DNA of 64,000 bases, taken from contig NZ_CP042806.1 of the NCBI RefSeq assembly GCF_008000815.1, positions 6,138,001 to 6,202,000 on the forward strand, given 5' to 3'. The position numbers and the translations under genes are program-made. The first letter of the stretch is position 1; each line of letters opens with the position of its first letter. The DNA comes from Terriglobus albidus (GTDB taxonomy: Bacteria > Acidobacteriota > Terriglobia > Terriglobales > Acidobacteriaceae). The notes below the pieces were generated by a model that was given only the letters and a program-made list of their open reading frames with translations, was not told where the DNA came from and ran no database searches. This document shows, piece by piece, positions 35,879 to 44,984 of this stretch.

Positions 35879-35963
35879 GGTCTCCCCGTCACCCGAATAT
35901 TATTTTCTTGAGCATAGAGACAGAATCCTATCGAGTCAAAGACAAGCACCCTGCTCTATCGAC

Positions 35964-35969
35964 TAGACT
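35964..35969 (+). promoter_or_regulatory. -10 box of a probable leaderless promoter
   Basis: TAGACT, nine nt before GTG 35979; no Shine-Dalgarno. Confidence 0.45.
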
Positions 35970-35978
35970 AGCAGTAAC

Positions 35979-37472
35979 GTGCGACTCCCCTTCCCAACCA
36001 AGGTTCCCCTGTGGGGCGCAATCCTATTTGCCATCGTGCTCTGCCTCTTCGAAGTACTTCAGGGCACATCGACCTTTTTCACGCTGGGCGTATTTGCCTA
36101 CATCATTGTCTCGGTCCTGGCCTTCAATGCAGCTGGCGGCCTGTCGACGCCGAGCGGCGGGTACATCTTCTTCCAGGTTGTCCTGACAGCGCTGTTTGGC
36201 TTTGTGATGAAGGCCGTCTTGTGGGAAGCAGCTGACAGCAGACTGCGCGTACCTGAAACCACCATCATGGCCAACCTCGGCTTCAGCCTTGTCATGCTGA
36301 TCGCCGTTTATGTGAAGCGGCCGTTGACCAAAAAACCTGCCATTCTCAGCGGCCTTCTTACACCCGCCAGCACACGGCAGGCGACCATCGGTTGTGTCAT
36401 CATCGCCATCGCCATTGATGCCTACTCAGCCATTGCGGGCCTGGGAGATGGCACTCTTGCCAGCGCACTGAATCGTGCGAATGTCTTTCTTCCTATCGCC
36501 ATCCTGATCGGTACGTTCGACACGGTCAGGCGGAGCGGAGGGCGCAAGAATGTGAGCTTAATTGCGGTCTTCGCTGGTGTTTACTCCTTTGTGATCGTCG
36601 GCCTCCTGAGGTACTCCAAGGAAGCAATGCTGGCGAGCCTTGTCGCCTGGCTGATCGCTGTGGCCGCCAGTGGCGGCAGGCTCTCTCTCCGGCAGATCGC
36701 CTTCATCCTCGTAGCAGGCGCGGGAATCGTGTACTTCCTGGTGCCCTATGCGCAGGGAGGCCGGGTTGACAGAGGTACTCCAGGCAATCAGCTCGACAAG
36801 GCAATGACTAACCTTTCCCGTATCGACGAGTTTCGTGCCCAAACGGCTTTAGACGCAGCGGACGCGGAGCGTCAGCCAAACGAACCGCTGTTTTATGACG
36901 AGAAGGTGGGATTTCTCGAGCGCTTCCAGATGATCAGTTGGGATGACGCTTTGATAGAAACGGCCGTTAACGGCAGCACACTCGGCTACACCCCGCTTCT
37001 GACATACATGTACAACATAGTGCCCCACTTCCTATGGCCCGATAAACCCGTGACAATTTGGGGGAACTTTTACGCCCATCGCATCGGAATGCTCGCCGAC
37101 GACGACATCTATACAGGCGTCTCGTTTTCGCCAGTAGCGGAGGTATTTCTGATGGACGGCTGGAACAGTCTCTTCTTCGTCTGTCCTTTCATTTACATCG
37201 TCGTCTTTGCAGTCATCGATTCGGTAGGGGGCGACGTTCGCTATAACCCCTGGGGCCTCTTTTTCACCATGATCTCAGCCCATAATGCCAATGAAGGCAT
37301 GCTTGCTGCCCCTTTCACGATGGCAACATTCCTGACGCCTCTGCTGATCGGGCTCGCCTATTTCACGGTATATGTACTTCCACTCATCGGCAGTCTGCTG
37401 CTGCCGCGCAGCCGCGCAGCGATCATGCAGGGCCGCACTCAGCCACGATTCATCCGTGAAACGCCAAGCTAG
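35979..37472 (+). CDS. Polytopic membrane protein, O-antigen polymerase-like
   Basis: This 497-residue protein has about 12 hydrophobic segments and a larger soluble loop around residues 265-345 (GRVDRGTPGNQLDKAMTNLSRIDEFRAQTAL onward) ending in YTPLLTYMYNIVPHFLWPDKP, a layout like Wzy/EpsG-type polysaccharide polymerases. No biochemical motif proves the role. The start is GTG 35979 with only a TAGACT box upstream. The stop TAG (37470-37472) is formed by the TA target and first G of a MITE copy, so the natural 3' end may have been changed. A glycosyltransferase gene lies 5 kb away, not in the same operon. Confidence 0.65.
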   Translation: MRLPFPTKVPLWGAILFAIVLCLFEVLQGTSTFFTLGVFAYIIVSVLAFNAAGGLSTPSGGYIFFQVVLTALFGFVMKAVLWEAADSRLRVPETTIMANLGFSLVMLIAVYVKRPLTKKPAILSGLLTPASTRQATIGCVIIAIAIDAYSAIAGLGDGTLASALNRANVFLPIAILIGTFDTVRRSGGRKNVSLIAVFAGVYSFVIVGLLRYSKEAMLASLVAWLIAVAASGGRLSLRQIAFILVAGAGIVYFLVPYAQGGRVDRGTPGNQLDKAMTNLSRIDEFRAQTALDAADAERQPNEPLFYDEKVGFLERFQMISWDDALIETAVNGSTLGYTPLLTYMYNIVPHFLWPDKPVTIWGNFYAHRIGMLADDDIYTGVSFSPVAEVFLMDGWNSLFFVCPFIYIVVFAVIDSVGGDVRYNPWGLFFTMISAHNANEGMLAAPFTMATFLTPLLIGLAYFTVYVLPLIGSLLLPRSRAAIMQGRTQPRFIRETPS

Positions 37473-37586
37473 AGCATTTTCCCTGCGGGTGTAGTGCAGG
37501 GCCTCCGCATCGATGGGCGTTTTCCGCAATGAAAACGCCCGCTGCACGCCTCTTCCGGAATCCCCGGTAACAGGGAAAATGCTCCA
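37470..37586. mobile_element. MITE-like element, copy 3, at the stop codon of the polymerase-like gene
   Basis: TAGAGCATTTTCCCTG...CAGGGAAAATGCTCCA, nearly perfect terminal repeats. The first three bases are the stop codon of the upstream gene, and the right end lies 21 bp before the next start codon. Confidence 0.85.
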
Positions 37587-37592
37587 AGGCGA

Positions 37593-37598
37593 TACACT
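37593..37598 (+). promoter_or_regulatory. -10 box of a probable leaderless promoter (permease gene)
   Basis: TACACT, nine nt before ATG 37608. The corresponding -35 position falls inside the right terminal repeat of the MITE. Confidence 0.45.
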
Positions 37599-37607
37599 GC
37601 AAAAAGC

Positions 37608-38711
37608 ATGAATAAGCTGGTTATTGGAAATCTCGTCCACAGACCGCTACGCTCGCTGATCAGCGTCTTCGCCGTGGCCATTGAAGTCATCATGATCTTG
37701 TCCATTGCGGCAATCATGTTCGGCATGCTGAACGGACAGAAGGTAAGGACCAGCGGCATCGGCGCTGACATGATCACGCACCCCGGCGCGGCATCGAATC
37801 TGATAGGCGTCAGCGGCGCCGCAGCTTCCATCAAAGTTGCAGATGTGCTGCGCCCCCTGCCTCATGTCACCGTGGTATCCCCCGTGAACATCAAGCTCTC
37901 TTCAGGCGCCACACTAGAGAACATCTACGGCATCGATTTCAAGAGCTTTCAGGATCTTCGCCCCTTCATATTTATCTCCGGTGGTCCCTTCCAGGCTCCT
38001 GACGATGCCATCATCGATGACTATGAAGCGGCTCGGGGGACCGGGAAAAAAGTAGGTGACCCCATTCAGATCCTCAACCATACCTTCCGCATCGCGGGTA
38101 TCGTTGAGCACGGGCGCGGAGGCCGCAAGTTCATCCCGATCGACACCATGGGGCAGCTGATTGGTACCGAGGGCAAGGCCAGCTACTTTTATCTCAAACT
38201 TGACGACATCAAGAACAGCGACGCCGTTCGCGCTGAAATTAAGGCCACTCCGGGCATGGAGCAGTATGACGTTCAGACCATGGAAGAACTGCTCTCCAGT
38301 CTGACGCCCGATAAGATGCCGGGGTTCAATGTAGGCCTCCGGACTGTCATCGGCATCGCCATCATCATTGGCTTCCTCGTAATCTTTCAATCCATGTACA
38401 CCGCGGTCATGGAACGCACCCGTGAGATCGGCATCCTGAAGTCACTGGGAGCCTCCAAAGCCGCCATCGTTGGCGCCGTCCTTCGTGAGAGCGGTTTGCT
38501 TGCCGTCTGCGGCATCGTTTTGGGGATCGCTGCGACATTCGGCATTCGCGCCGGCCTGCATGCAAAGTTCCCTACGATGGATTTCGAGCTGACAGGAAAT
38601 TGGATCGCCATTGCAACCCTTCTGGCTCTTGCCGGAGCTCTCTTCGGTGCTCTCTATCCAGCGCTGAAAGCTGCAGCAAAAGATCCTATCGAAGCACTCG
38701 CATACGAATAG
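37608..38711 (+). CDS. FtsX/MacB-type ABC transporter permease without adjacent ATPase
   Basis: This 367-residue protein has the single-repeat MacB layout: a first transmembrane helix (residues 15-40), a large periplasmic core (about 45-240) and three C-terminal helices. The FtsX signature is MERTREIGILKSLGASKAAIVGAVL. It would pair with an MJ0796/LolD-type ATPase to drive mechanotransmission or lipoprotein or peptide export. No ATPase gene is next to it, because MITE copies flank it on both sides. The stop TAG is again supplied by a MITE end. Confidence 0.88.
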   Translation: MNKLVIGNLVHRPLRSLISVFAVAIEVIMILSIAAIMFGMLNGQKVRTSGIGADMITHPGAASNLIGVSGAAASIKVADVLRPLPHVTVVSPVNIKLSSGATLENIYGIDFKSFQDLRPFIFISGGPFQAPDDAIIDDYEAARGTGKKVGDPIQILNHTFRIAGIVEHGRGGRKFIPIDTMGQLIGTEGKASYFYLKLDDIKNSDAVRAEIKATPGMEQYDVQTMEELLSSLTPDKMPGFNVGLRTVIGIAIIIGFLVIFQSMYTAVMERTREIGILKSLGASKAAIVGAVLRESGLLAVCGIVLGIAATFGIRAGLHAKFPTMDFELTGNWIAIATLLALAGALFGALYPALKAAAKDPIEALAYE

Positions 38712-38825
38712 AGCATTTTTCCTGTAGGTCTAGTGTCGGGGCTTCCGCATCCATGGGCGTTTTCCGCAAATGAAAACGCCGCTGTACGCACCTTCTGGGA
38801 TACCCAGCGACAGGGAAAATGACCT
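38709..38825. mobile_element. MITE-like element, copy 4, at the stop codon of the permease gene
   Basis: TAGAGCATTTTTCCTGT...ACAGGGAAAATGACCTC; the left TAG is the permease stop codon. The right end is mutated. Confidence 0.82.
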
Positions 38826-38859
38826 CCTCCTGCGTTATTCCCATGCAACGAATAACCCA

Positions 38860-39012
38860 TGTCGGAGTCCCGTGGGGACGTGGGCGATTCGAGCGGAGCT
38901 CGAACCGCCCTTTTGTCATTTCGTAGCGACCGGGGTCCCCAGCCAGCTTGCTGGTTGAGGTGGATCGACCAACGGGAGCGCAGATTTCTCCGCTATCGCT
39001 ACGAAATGACAA
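38860..39012. repeat. Mosaic palindromic repeats between permease and DUF1501 genes
   Basis: Contains CCGTGGGGACGTGGGCGATTCGAG..., a GGGGTCCCCAGCCAGCTTGCTGGTTGAGG hairpin (38932-38963) and two arms of the GTCATTTCGTAGCGA/TACGAAATGACAAGC unit. No gene is visible here. Confidence 0.6.
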
Positions 39013-39033
39013 GCAAAATATGCTCAGGCGTTC

Positions 39034-40365
39034 TTATCCCAGAAAACCTAACGTACTCTTCGAGAAGTTACTCAGCTCCGGAAACACATTGCTGAGATCC
39101 TTGCTCTGCACCCCCAGCCACTGCGCCAGCGTGGCGGCATATTGCGAGCCGGAGGTTGTCGGGATCCAGAGTCCATTCGTCGCAAAGTCGTCATCACCGC
39201 CGATAACAAGGCTGGGGAAGGTGCCATACATATCACCACCCTTGACTGCACCACCGACGATGAGGTGATGATTGCCCCAGGCATGATCGGTTCCACCCCC
39301 GCTGTTTACCAGGTGCGAGCGTGCGAAGTCGGTCATAGTGAAGAGCGTCACCTGATCGAACATGTTGATCTCCTGCATGGCAGCCGCAAAGGCGCCGACT
39401 GCACCATCAAGATCTGCAAGATTCGATTCCTGTTGCGGGAGCTGCAGCGTATGCGTGTCATAGCCTGACACGCTGGAGAGGAAGATCTGCCGATTGACAT
39501 CGAAGCGTGAACGGCCATTGATCATCTGCGCGATGACCTGCAACTGCTGGCCAATATATGTGTTGGGAAACTTGGTCTGAATGCTGGAGCCCGTGGAAGC
39601 GGCATCCACAAGTAGCTTCGTTGTGGACAGGTGACCGCTCTGCATCTCAGAGATCGTATTCGACAACGCGTTCGAGCCCGGTGTCGAGTCCATCTGATTC
39701 AGGGAAGGTGTCAGAGACTGCAATGCATTCAGAACAGACAGAGCGTTGTTACCGGCGCCGATGGCGGCGAGCTCGGTTGTTGTGCCGCTGCCGAGCAACT
39801 GCCATCCGCTGGTCGAGATCACGACGGGCGAGCTCGAAAGATTCTGCTTCGCGAGAAGATCGGCAAGACGTCCGGCCCATCCATTGGTGCTGTCAGCCTG
39901 TGTAAGCGCGGACTGCCATTCGGCGGCCTGCCCGGTGTGGGAGAACAGGTTGAGCGGCACCTTGCCCGTGGTCTGTCCCTTCTTGTAAGGCATGGTCAAT
40001 GGACCCGCATTGCATAGCCATGTAGCGTGACCCTGGTTGTAGAGTGAGGCTACATTCTTCAGGCTGGGATGCAGACCGAAGAGACGTCCACCACTGGTAG
40101 CCCGCAGGCTGGCAAGGCTGGTTCGATCGAGAGCCAGTGCACCTCTACCGTTAGCGTACTGCGAGTAGTACGAGTCGACAGGAATGACAGTGTTATTTCC
40201 ATCATTGCCACCGTCGAGATATATACAGACGATCGCTCGGTAGCCGCTATTGCTGCCGGCAGCCTGTGCCAGAAGAGGTGCTGAGATCAGCCGCGGAATG
40301 AGCGGTGCTGCACTCGCCCCTAGTGCAAATTTTGAAGTGTGTTTAAGAAATTCACGCCGATTCAT
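39034..40365 (-). CDS. DUF1501 protein, Tat-exported
   Basis: This 443-residue protein starts MNRREFLKHTSKFALGASAAPLIPRL, a Tat signal. The sulfatase-fold-like DUF1501 core shows AIVCIYLDGGNDGNNTVIP, a TMTDFARSHLVNSGGGTDHAWGNHHLIVGG stretch and a conserved C-terminal domain. The gene lies 32 bp after a DUF1800 gene. This pair recurs in many Bacteria, but the activity is unproven; a periplasmic hydrolase or phosphoesterase-like fold is inferred. SD GAGGG precedes the start. Confidence 0.9.
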   Translation of the reverse strand: MNRREFLKHTSKFALGASAAPLIPRLISAPLLAQAAGSNSGYRAIVCIYLDGGNDGNNTVIPVDSYYSQYANGRGALALDRTSLASLRATSGGRLFGLHPSLKNVASLYNQGHATWLCNAGPLTMPYKKGQTTGKVPLNLFSHTGQAAEWQSALTQADSTNGWAGRLADLLAKQNLSSSPVVISTSGWQLLGSGTTTELAAIGAGNNALSVLNALQSLTPSLNQMDSTPGSNALSNTISEMQSGHLSTTKLLVDAASTGSSIQTKFPNTYIGQQLQVIAQMINGRSRFDVNRQIFLSSVSGYDTHTLQLPQQESNLADLDGAVGAFAAAMQEINMFDQVTLFTMTDFARSHLVNSGGGTDHAWGNHHLIVGGAVKGGDMYGTFPSLVIGGDDDFATNGLWIPTTSGSQYAATLAQWLGVQSKDLSNVFPELSNFSKSTLGFLG

Positions 40366-40397
40366 CGTTGCCCTCTAACTTATGTTGTGTGCTTTAC

Positions 40398-42821
40398 CTA
40401 TTGAATGGTCTGGTATGCCGCGCTTGAAACTGCCATAAACATCAGGTCCGGGAGCATGGAATTAATCGATGATCCGGTGTTAGCGGCAATGTAATTGGTC
40501 AGTGTCGTGCGAACGCTATCGGGCATCTGGCCGTGATACAGCAGGTGATTGACGCGCGCCAGAAAGTCATCCGTGGAGGTGGCGTTCGAGAACGGAGATG
40601 TCTTCCAATTGACCTGGAAGCCTGGTTGCTTGTTAGTGAAGATACTGTAGATCAGGCCAAGCTTGGTGACACCGTTCGCATTCGTTAGCAGTTGCGCCTC
40701 AGGAGCGTAGGTCCCATTAGGAAGCATGTGATCGGGGCTGTAATAGCTGAAGACCGAGGACGGACTGTAGAGGGCCTGTCCCATGGCGGCGTCGACGTTG
40801 CGCACCTGGTCGTCCGTGTAGACACCCTGCACTGCGTTCATAACATTCGCCAGGTAGAGAGCGGGCTCCATGTAGTGTCCACTTGCGGAATCGACCTGTG
40901 CGGCGTCATCGCCTTTGCGGGCTTCTTTATCGAGCAGGATTGCCTTAACCACCGCACCGAGATTGCCACGGACGCCGTTGCCATCATCCGCGAAGACCGC
41001 AGCGATGCGAGCGATGTATGCGGGTGAGGGATTGCTGGTTACCAGATGCTGAATCAAACGGCGCGAGAGAAATGGCCCATAGTTCGGATGATTGAAGAGT
41101 GTTTCGACGACCGCATCGAGATCGACCTCTCCTCTTTGCCCCGCCGGCAGTGTGATACCGGGCAAAATATTCTTGGCGCCCTGGTTGTGCCATCCTTCCG
41201 CCATGACCATAGGAACCTGTATCTGAGGGAGAAGTTCTCCCGCGCGGGCGTATTTCCATCCACTCAGTGCGTTTGCCATCTCCGCGATGTTCGACTGCGT
41301 GTAGGTCGGTACCGGCTGTCCATTCGCATCTAGAACGGCTGTTCCATCCTGGTTGAGCTGCACGGTTCCAATCGTCATCAGCTGCATGAACTCGCGAGCG
41401 AAGTTCTGGTTGGGCACTATGCCGTTGTAAGCGGCGTTATTGGCGTTGTCGAGATACGAGCCCATCAGGGGGTTAACCGCAACATCTTTCAGAAGCGTGC
41501 GCGCATTGCCAAAGGCATCGTTCTCCAGCACTGCTTCCCAGTAAGGTCCGCAATCCGTGGAGACACAGGCGCTGCTGCCGCTAGCGACATAGACATGTGA
41601 GAGTGCGGACGAGACACGCTGACGCAGTGAGTACTGTAGCGACTGGGTATTGCGATAGTACTGTCCGTACGAAAGCCCGGCGGTACTGGTGTAGTCATAA
41701 GCCGGATTCTTCAGTTGCTGATCGATCCAGCTACTCATACCCATCTGCTGTACCTGTTGCACGGCGGCCGGCGTTGCGCCGTAGGCGGCTTGCTGCAGGA
41801 AACGCACGGCAGCATCGTAGGAGACCGGTAATGCTTTGACTGAGAGCTGCAATGTGCCGGTGCTTCCACCATCGGAGCCGCTCATGCTTCCCTTGATGGC
41901 TATCGATCCGGAGTCCCACGACTGCATCGCGGCCTGCACGGAGATCTGTGTATCGCTGACCTTAGTAAAGCTCTGCGACTGACCGTTGATCATCAACTGC
42001 GAAAGATTCGAGAGGTGAGTTCCTGTAATCGTGAGTGTGGTCGTGGCCCCGGCATCGATCTGCGTGGGCGTGCTGCTGGTTAGTGTCGGCAGCGCGCGGC
42101 CAATGGGGAGGGCCAGTGTCGCAGTGACAGATGGAGTTGCTGTCAGAGATGCGGTGATGTGCGCGGTGGTGCTTGCGGTAACGTTACTGCTGGCAGTGTA
42201 GGTGCCGTCCGTTGTTACCGAGCCTGAATCAGTGCGCCACGTGATGGATTGTGTTGTTGAGGCTCCGTTGAGCAGTGCCGTAAACTGCGTGCTCTCTCCT
42301 TCGCGAAGAGAGGCTGCAGCGGTGCTGACGGTCAGTGTCTGCGAGATGCCCTTACCGGAAGCGGTAACAGTCAGCGAGCCGGTGCTCGTGGCAAATGTAA
42401 TACCTCCGGTCAAGGTACCGGACTGATCCGGTGTAAACAGTACAGCCATGGTGCACTTCGCGTTGGCACCAAGTGTGCCAAGACAGAGAGAAGTATCCGA
42501 GTGGAAGCTGCCGGTAACGTTGATGCTCTGCACCGTTGCTGCGGCGGTGCCGGTGTTGCTGAGAGTAATGTTCTGTGCAGCGCTGGCGGCGCCTACCGAG
42601 GTGTCAGGGAAGGCGAGTTGTGTCCCGCTCAATGTCAATAGCGGCGCACCGGAGGAGGTGCTGCCTGACGATCCGGCGCCGGAAGTAGAGTTGGAGACTG
42701 CGGATGTGCCAGACTGGCCTGTACCGCATCCATACAGAACGATCGACGCTCCAAGTGCAAGGTGGAGAACCACATCTCCCATGTGCTTTCTGAAAATGCG
42801 AATCCGCTGCCGCTCAGCCAT
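40398..42821 (-). CDS. DUF1800 protein with N-terminal Ig-like domains, probable lipoprotein
   Basis: This 807-residue protein has an N-terminal hydrophobic stretch ending LYGCGTG (a lipobox-like Cys), a Ser/Gly/Thr-rich linker, an ASH/choice-of-anchor-type domain (LSGTQLAFPDTSVGAASAAQNI, about 65-160), a second Ig-like domain (160-245), an IPT/TIG-type domain (ITGTHLSNLSQLMINGQ, about 250-320), then DUF1800 (about 335-800) with AVRFLQQAAYGATP and NFAREFMQLMTIGTVQLNQDG. It is transcribed ahead of the DUF1501 gene and the two probably act together at the cell surface. SD GGAG precedes ATG 42821. Function unknown. Confidence 0.88.
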   Translation of the reverse strand: MAERQRIRIFRKHMGDVVLHLALGASIVLYGCGTGQSGTSAVSNSTSGAGSSGSTSSGAPLLTLSGTQLAFPDTSVGAASAAQNITLSNTGTAAATVQSINVTGSFHSDTSLCLGTLGANAKCTMAVLFTPDQSGTLTGGITFATSTGSLTVTASGKGISQTLTVSTAAASLREGESTQFTALLNGASTTQSITWRTDSGSVTTDGTYTASSNVTASTTAHITASLTATPSVTATLALPIGRALPTLTSSTPTQIDAGATTTLTITGTHLSNLSQLMINGQSQSFTKVSDTQISVQAAMQSWDSGSIAIKGSMSGSDGGSTGTLQLSVKALPVSYDAAVRFLQQAAYGATPAAVQQVQQMGMSSWIDQQLKNPAYDYTSTAGLSYGQYYRNTQSLQYSLRQRVSSALSHVYVASGSSACVSTDCGPYWEAVLENDAFGNARTLLKDVAVNPLMGSYLDNANNAAYNGIVPNQNFAREFMQLMTIGTVQLNQDGTAVLDANGQPVPTYTQSNIAEMANALSGWKYARAGELLPQIQVPMVMAEGWHNQGAKNILPGITLPAGQRGEVDLDAVVETLFNHPNYGPFLSRRLIQHLVTSNPSPAYIARIAAVFADDGNGVRGNLGAVVKAILLDKEARKGDDAAQVDSASGHYMEPALYLANVMNAVQGVYTDDQVRNVDAAMGQALYSPSSVFSYYSPDHMLPNGTYAPEAQLLTNANGVTKLGLIYSIFTNKQPGFQVNWKTSPFSNATSTDDFLARVNHLLYHGQMPDSVRTTLTNYIAANTGSSINSMLPDLMFMAVSSAAYQTIQ

Positions 42822-42979
42822 TGCTCTGCTCCCTGCACAGGCTTATCGGCGACGGATAGGAATATCGCTGCGCTGTTGCAAGATCGGACAGTGCACTGGT
42901 TGCAGCACACATAACGCCAAAAGCTGCCGTCTGGACCGCACTTCTGGAGACCGCTGTGTGGACTGCGAGGATGATCCGT

Positions 42980-42985
42980 TAAAAT
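42980..42985 (+). promoter_or_regulatory. -10 box of a probable leaderless promoter (glycosyltransferase gene)
   Basis: TAAAAT, seven nt before GTG 42993, without a Shine-Dalgarno. Confidence 0.5.
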
Positions 42986-42992
42986 CACATAC

Positions 42993-44567
42993 GTGAACGG
43001 AAATTACCGTGTTCTTCGTGGAACCCTGCTGGCAGTCGCGGCAATGTTCTTCGCGTTGCACGCCGTACACCTGACTGCTGACTTCCCCAATCACTCCCCT
43101 TGGATGGATTGGGCCAAGTACACGGACGAGGGCTGGTATGGCGATGCCGCTATCCGCTACTTCCTGCGGGGCAACTGGTACGTCTCAGGCGACTTCAACC
43201 CTGCCGTCGCGCTCCCCGTCTGGCCGCTCCTGGAAGCCATCGTCTTCTCCATCTTCGGCGTCAGCCTGGCCACGGCACGCGGCCTGGCCATCGGGGTCTT
43301 CGGCGGCATTCTGCTCGTGACCTATCTGCTGCTTCGCCGCATGCGCCAGGCCTCACTGGTACCGGCCGTAGCGGTTTTGTTATTGGCGGTAAGTCCATTC
43401 ATCTACGCATTCAGCCGGCTCGCCATCCTGGAACCATTGCTGATCTTGCTCACCCTGCTCGGTCTATACGCAGGATCCTTTGTGCGGCCGGCGGCGACGG
43501 GACGCACGAGATGGCTACCGGCGATTGCTCTTGGCATCATTCTGCCCCTCATGGTGCTGACCAAGACGACAGCGGTCTTTCTGCTTCCCGCCATCTTCTG
43601 GATGGTCTTCGCGCAGTCTGAATACAACTGGCGTGAGGCGCTGCGGTTCGCGCTGCCGGCAGGCGTAACTGCCGCCGCGATCTGGGGCGGATACTTCCTG
43701 CTCTTCGTCCGGCCATATTACCTGGCAGACTACCGTTACCTGTTCAGCGCAAATCAGTACACCAGCTTCAATAAAGAGCCTTTATGGAAGGTGATCGCCA
43801 ATACCTTCCGCGACGGCATGTGGATGGGACGGGCCTCCTACTTCCTGGTTGCCATCGCGCTTGGGGCGGTCGTGCTAACCCATCGGAAGGCGTGGCGCAA
43901 TCCGCTATACGTCTCGCTTCTGCTATGGGTAGGCGGCTACTTCTTTTTCCTGGCGTATCACAACAATCTTCAGCCCAGATACTACCTGGTGATTGCGGTT
44001 CCGCTGACGATCCTGTTGGCCATCTCGCTGACGCTGCTCTCTGAGGACCGTGCGATGGTGCGCGGCGCGGCTGCTGCGGCATTAACAATCGTTGCAGTGC
44101 TGCACGCGGCAGAGACGGTCCACTACGTACGCAATCCGGAGTACACCTACCTGAATGCCGCACGCCGAATCCGCTCCCTGATCGATGCGGATCCGCGCGG
44201 AAACCACCTGGTGCTCTCTATCTCCGGATCAAACCTGGCCCTGATGACCGGACTGCCGGCCATTTGCGACGACTTCGGCACCATGGCGCTGGACCAGCGG
44301 GTCGCCGCCTACAAGCCCGGATGGTTCATCACCTGGAACCTGGTGGAAGACGACAAAATGGACGCCCTGGCGCCGCTCTATAAGCTGACGCGGGTCGCAG
44401 AATATCCAGCACTCGACGACCCGGAGCGTAATTTGCTCATCGTCTATCGCCTTGACCCCAAGGCGGCGACACCCGCCCCTACGAAAAAGAAGACGCGCAG
44501 GCGGCCACAGTTCATGGCCACCTCGCTTCGCGACGGAGAGGCAAAGGTCTCGCTCGACGACGAATAG
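42993..44567 (+). CDS. GT39/ArnT-like membrane glycosyltransferase
   Basis: This 524-residue protein has about 11 transmembrane segments. The first large periplasmic loop contains YTDEGWYGDAAIRYFLRGNW, with the Asp-Glu pair expected for catalysis in the PMT/ArnT superfamily, followed by FSRLAILEPLLI. It would transfer a sugar from a polyprenyl-phosphate donor to lipid or protein on the outer face of the inner membrane. The C-terminal 35 residues are Lys/Arg-rich and cytoplasmic. It starts with GTG right after a TAAAAT box. Confidence 0.82.
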   Translation: MNGNYRVLRGTLLAVAAMFFALHAVHLTADFPNHSPWMDWAKYTDEGWYGDAAIRYFLRGNWYVSGDFNPAVALPVWPLLEAIVFSIFGVSLATARGLAIGVFGGILLVTYLLLRRMRQASLVPAVAVLLLAVSPFIYAFSRLAILEPLLILLTLLGLYAGSFVRPAATGRTRWLPAIALGIILPLMVLTKTTAVFLLPAIFWMVFAQSEYNWREALRFALPAGVTAAAIWGGYFLLFVRPYYLADYRYLFSANQYTSFNKEPLWKVIANTFRDGMWMGRASYFLVAIALGAVVLTHRKAWRNPLYVSLLLWVGGYFFFLAYHNNLQPRYYLVIAVPLTILLAISLTLLSEDRAMVRGAAAAALTIVAVLHAAETVHYVRNPEYTYLNAARRIRSLIDADPRGNHLVLSISGSNLALMTGLPAICDDFGTMALDQRVAAYKPGWFITWNLVEDDKMDALAPLYKLTRVAEYPALDDPERNLLIVYRLDPKAATPAPTKKKTRRRPQFMATSLRDGEAKVSLDDE

Positions 44568-44579
44568 TTCAAGCCGTGC

Positions 44580-44936
44580 CTAGGCCGTTTTCGGCTCCCA
44601 AAGGGCAAACATTGCACCGGTGGGATCAAGCAGGATCGAGAAGGCGCCCATCCCTTCAACCGTATCTCCATGCAGGAGCTTCGCGCCGAGAGAGACAGCC
44701 TTATCGGTTGATTCCTTCAGGTTCTCGACACCGACGTACGGAGTCCACTGGGTGGGAGCTCCAGGCATGGTAAACATGCCGCCACCCGGGCCGGAGTCGG
44801 TCTGGAAGATGGAGTAGACCCCGACGGGCATCTGATGATCCTGATAGGTCCATCCGCATAACTCGCCGTAGAAGGCCTTTGCCGCGGCCAAGTCCGGCGT
44901 CGTCAGTTCAAGGTGTACGAAGGGTAGCTTTGCCAT
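44580..44936 (-). CDS. VOC-family (glyoxalase/bleomycin-resistance-like) protein
   Basis: This 118-residue protein shows the paired beta-alpha-beta-beta-beta modules of the vicinal-oxygen-chelate fold. The first metal position is His8 in FVHLELTTPDLAAAKAFYGELCGW, with an FSILLDPTGAMFALWEPK ending. Such proteins are often stress-related enzymes or binding proteins; the ligand is unknown. Start 44936 is the Met in front of AKLPFVHLEL; the longer form has no support. Confidence 0.85.
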   Translation of the reverse strand: MAKLPFVHLELTTPDLAAAKAFYGELCGWTYQDHQMPVGVYSIFQTDSGPGGGMFTMPGAPTQWTPYVGVENLKESTDKAVSLGAKLLHGDTVEGMGAFSILLDPTGAMFALWEPKTA

Positions 44937-44984
44937 GCGGGAAGAGTGCTCCCGCCGCACCGCCGCGAGCAAGTTAATTCTCGA

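Noticed and set aside
37490-37560. Rho-independent terminator within the MITE
   Set aside because: The inner GGCGTTTT/AAAACGCC hairpin is not followed by a T run in either direction.
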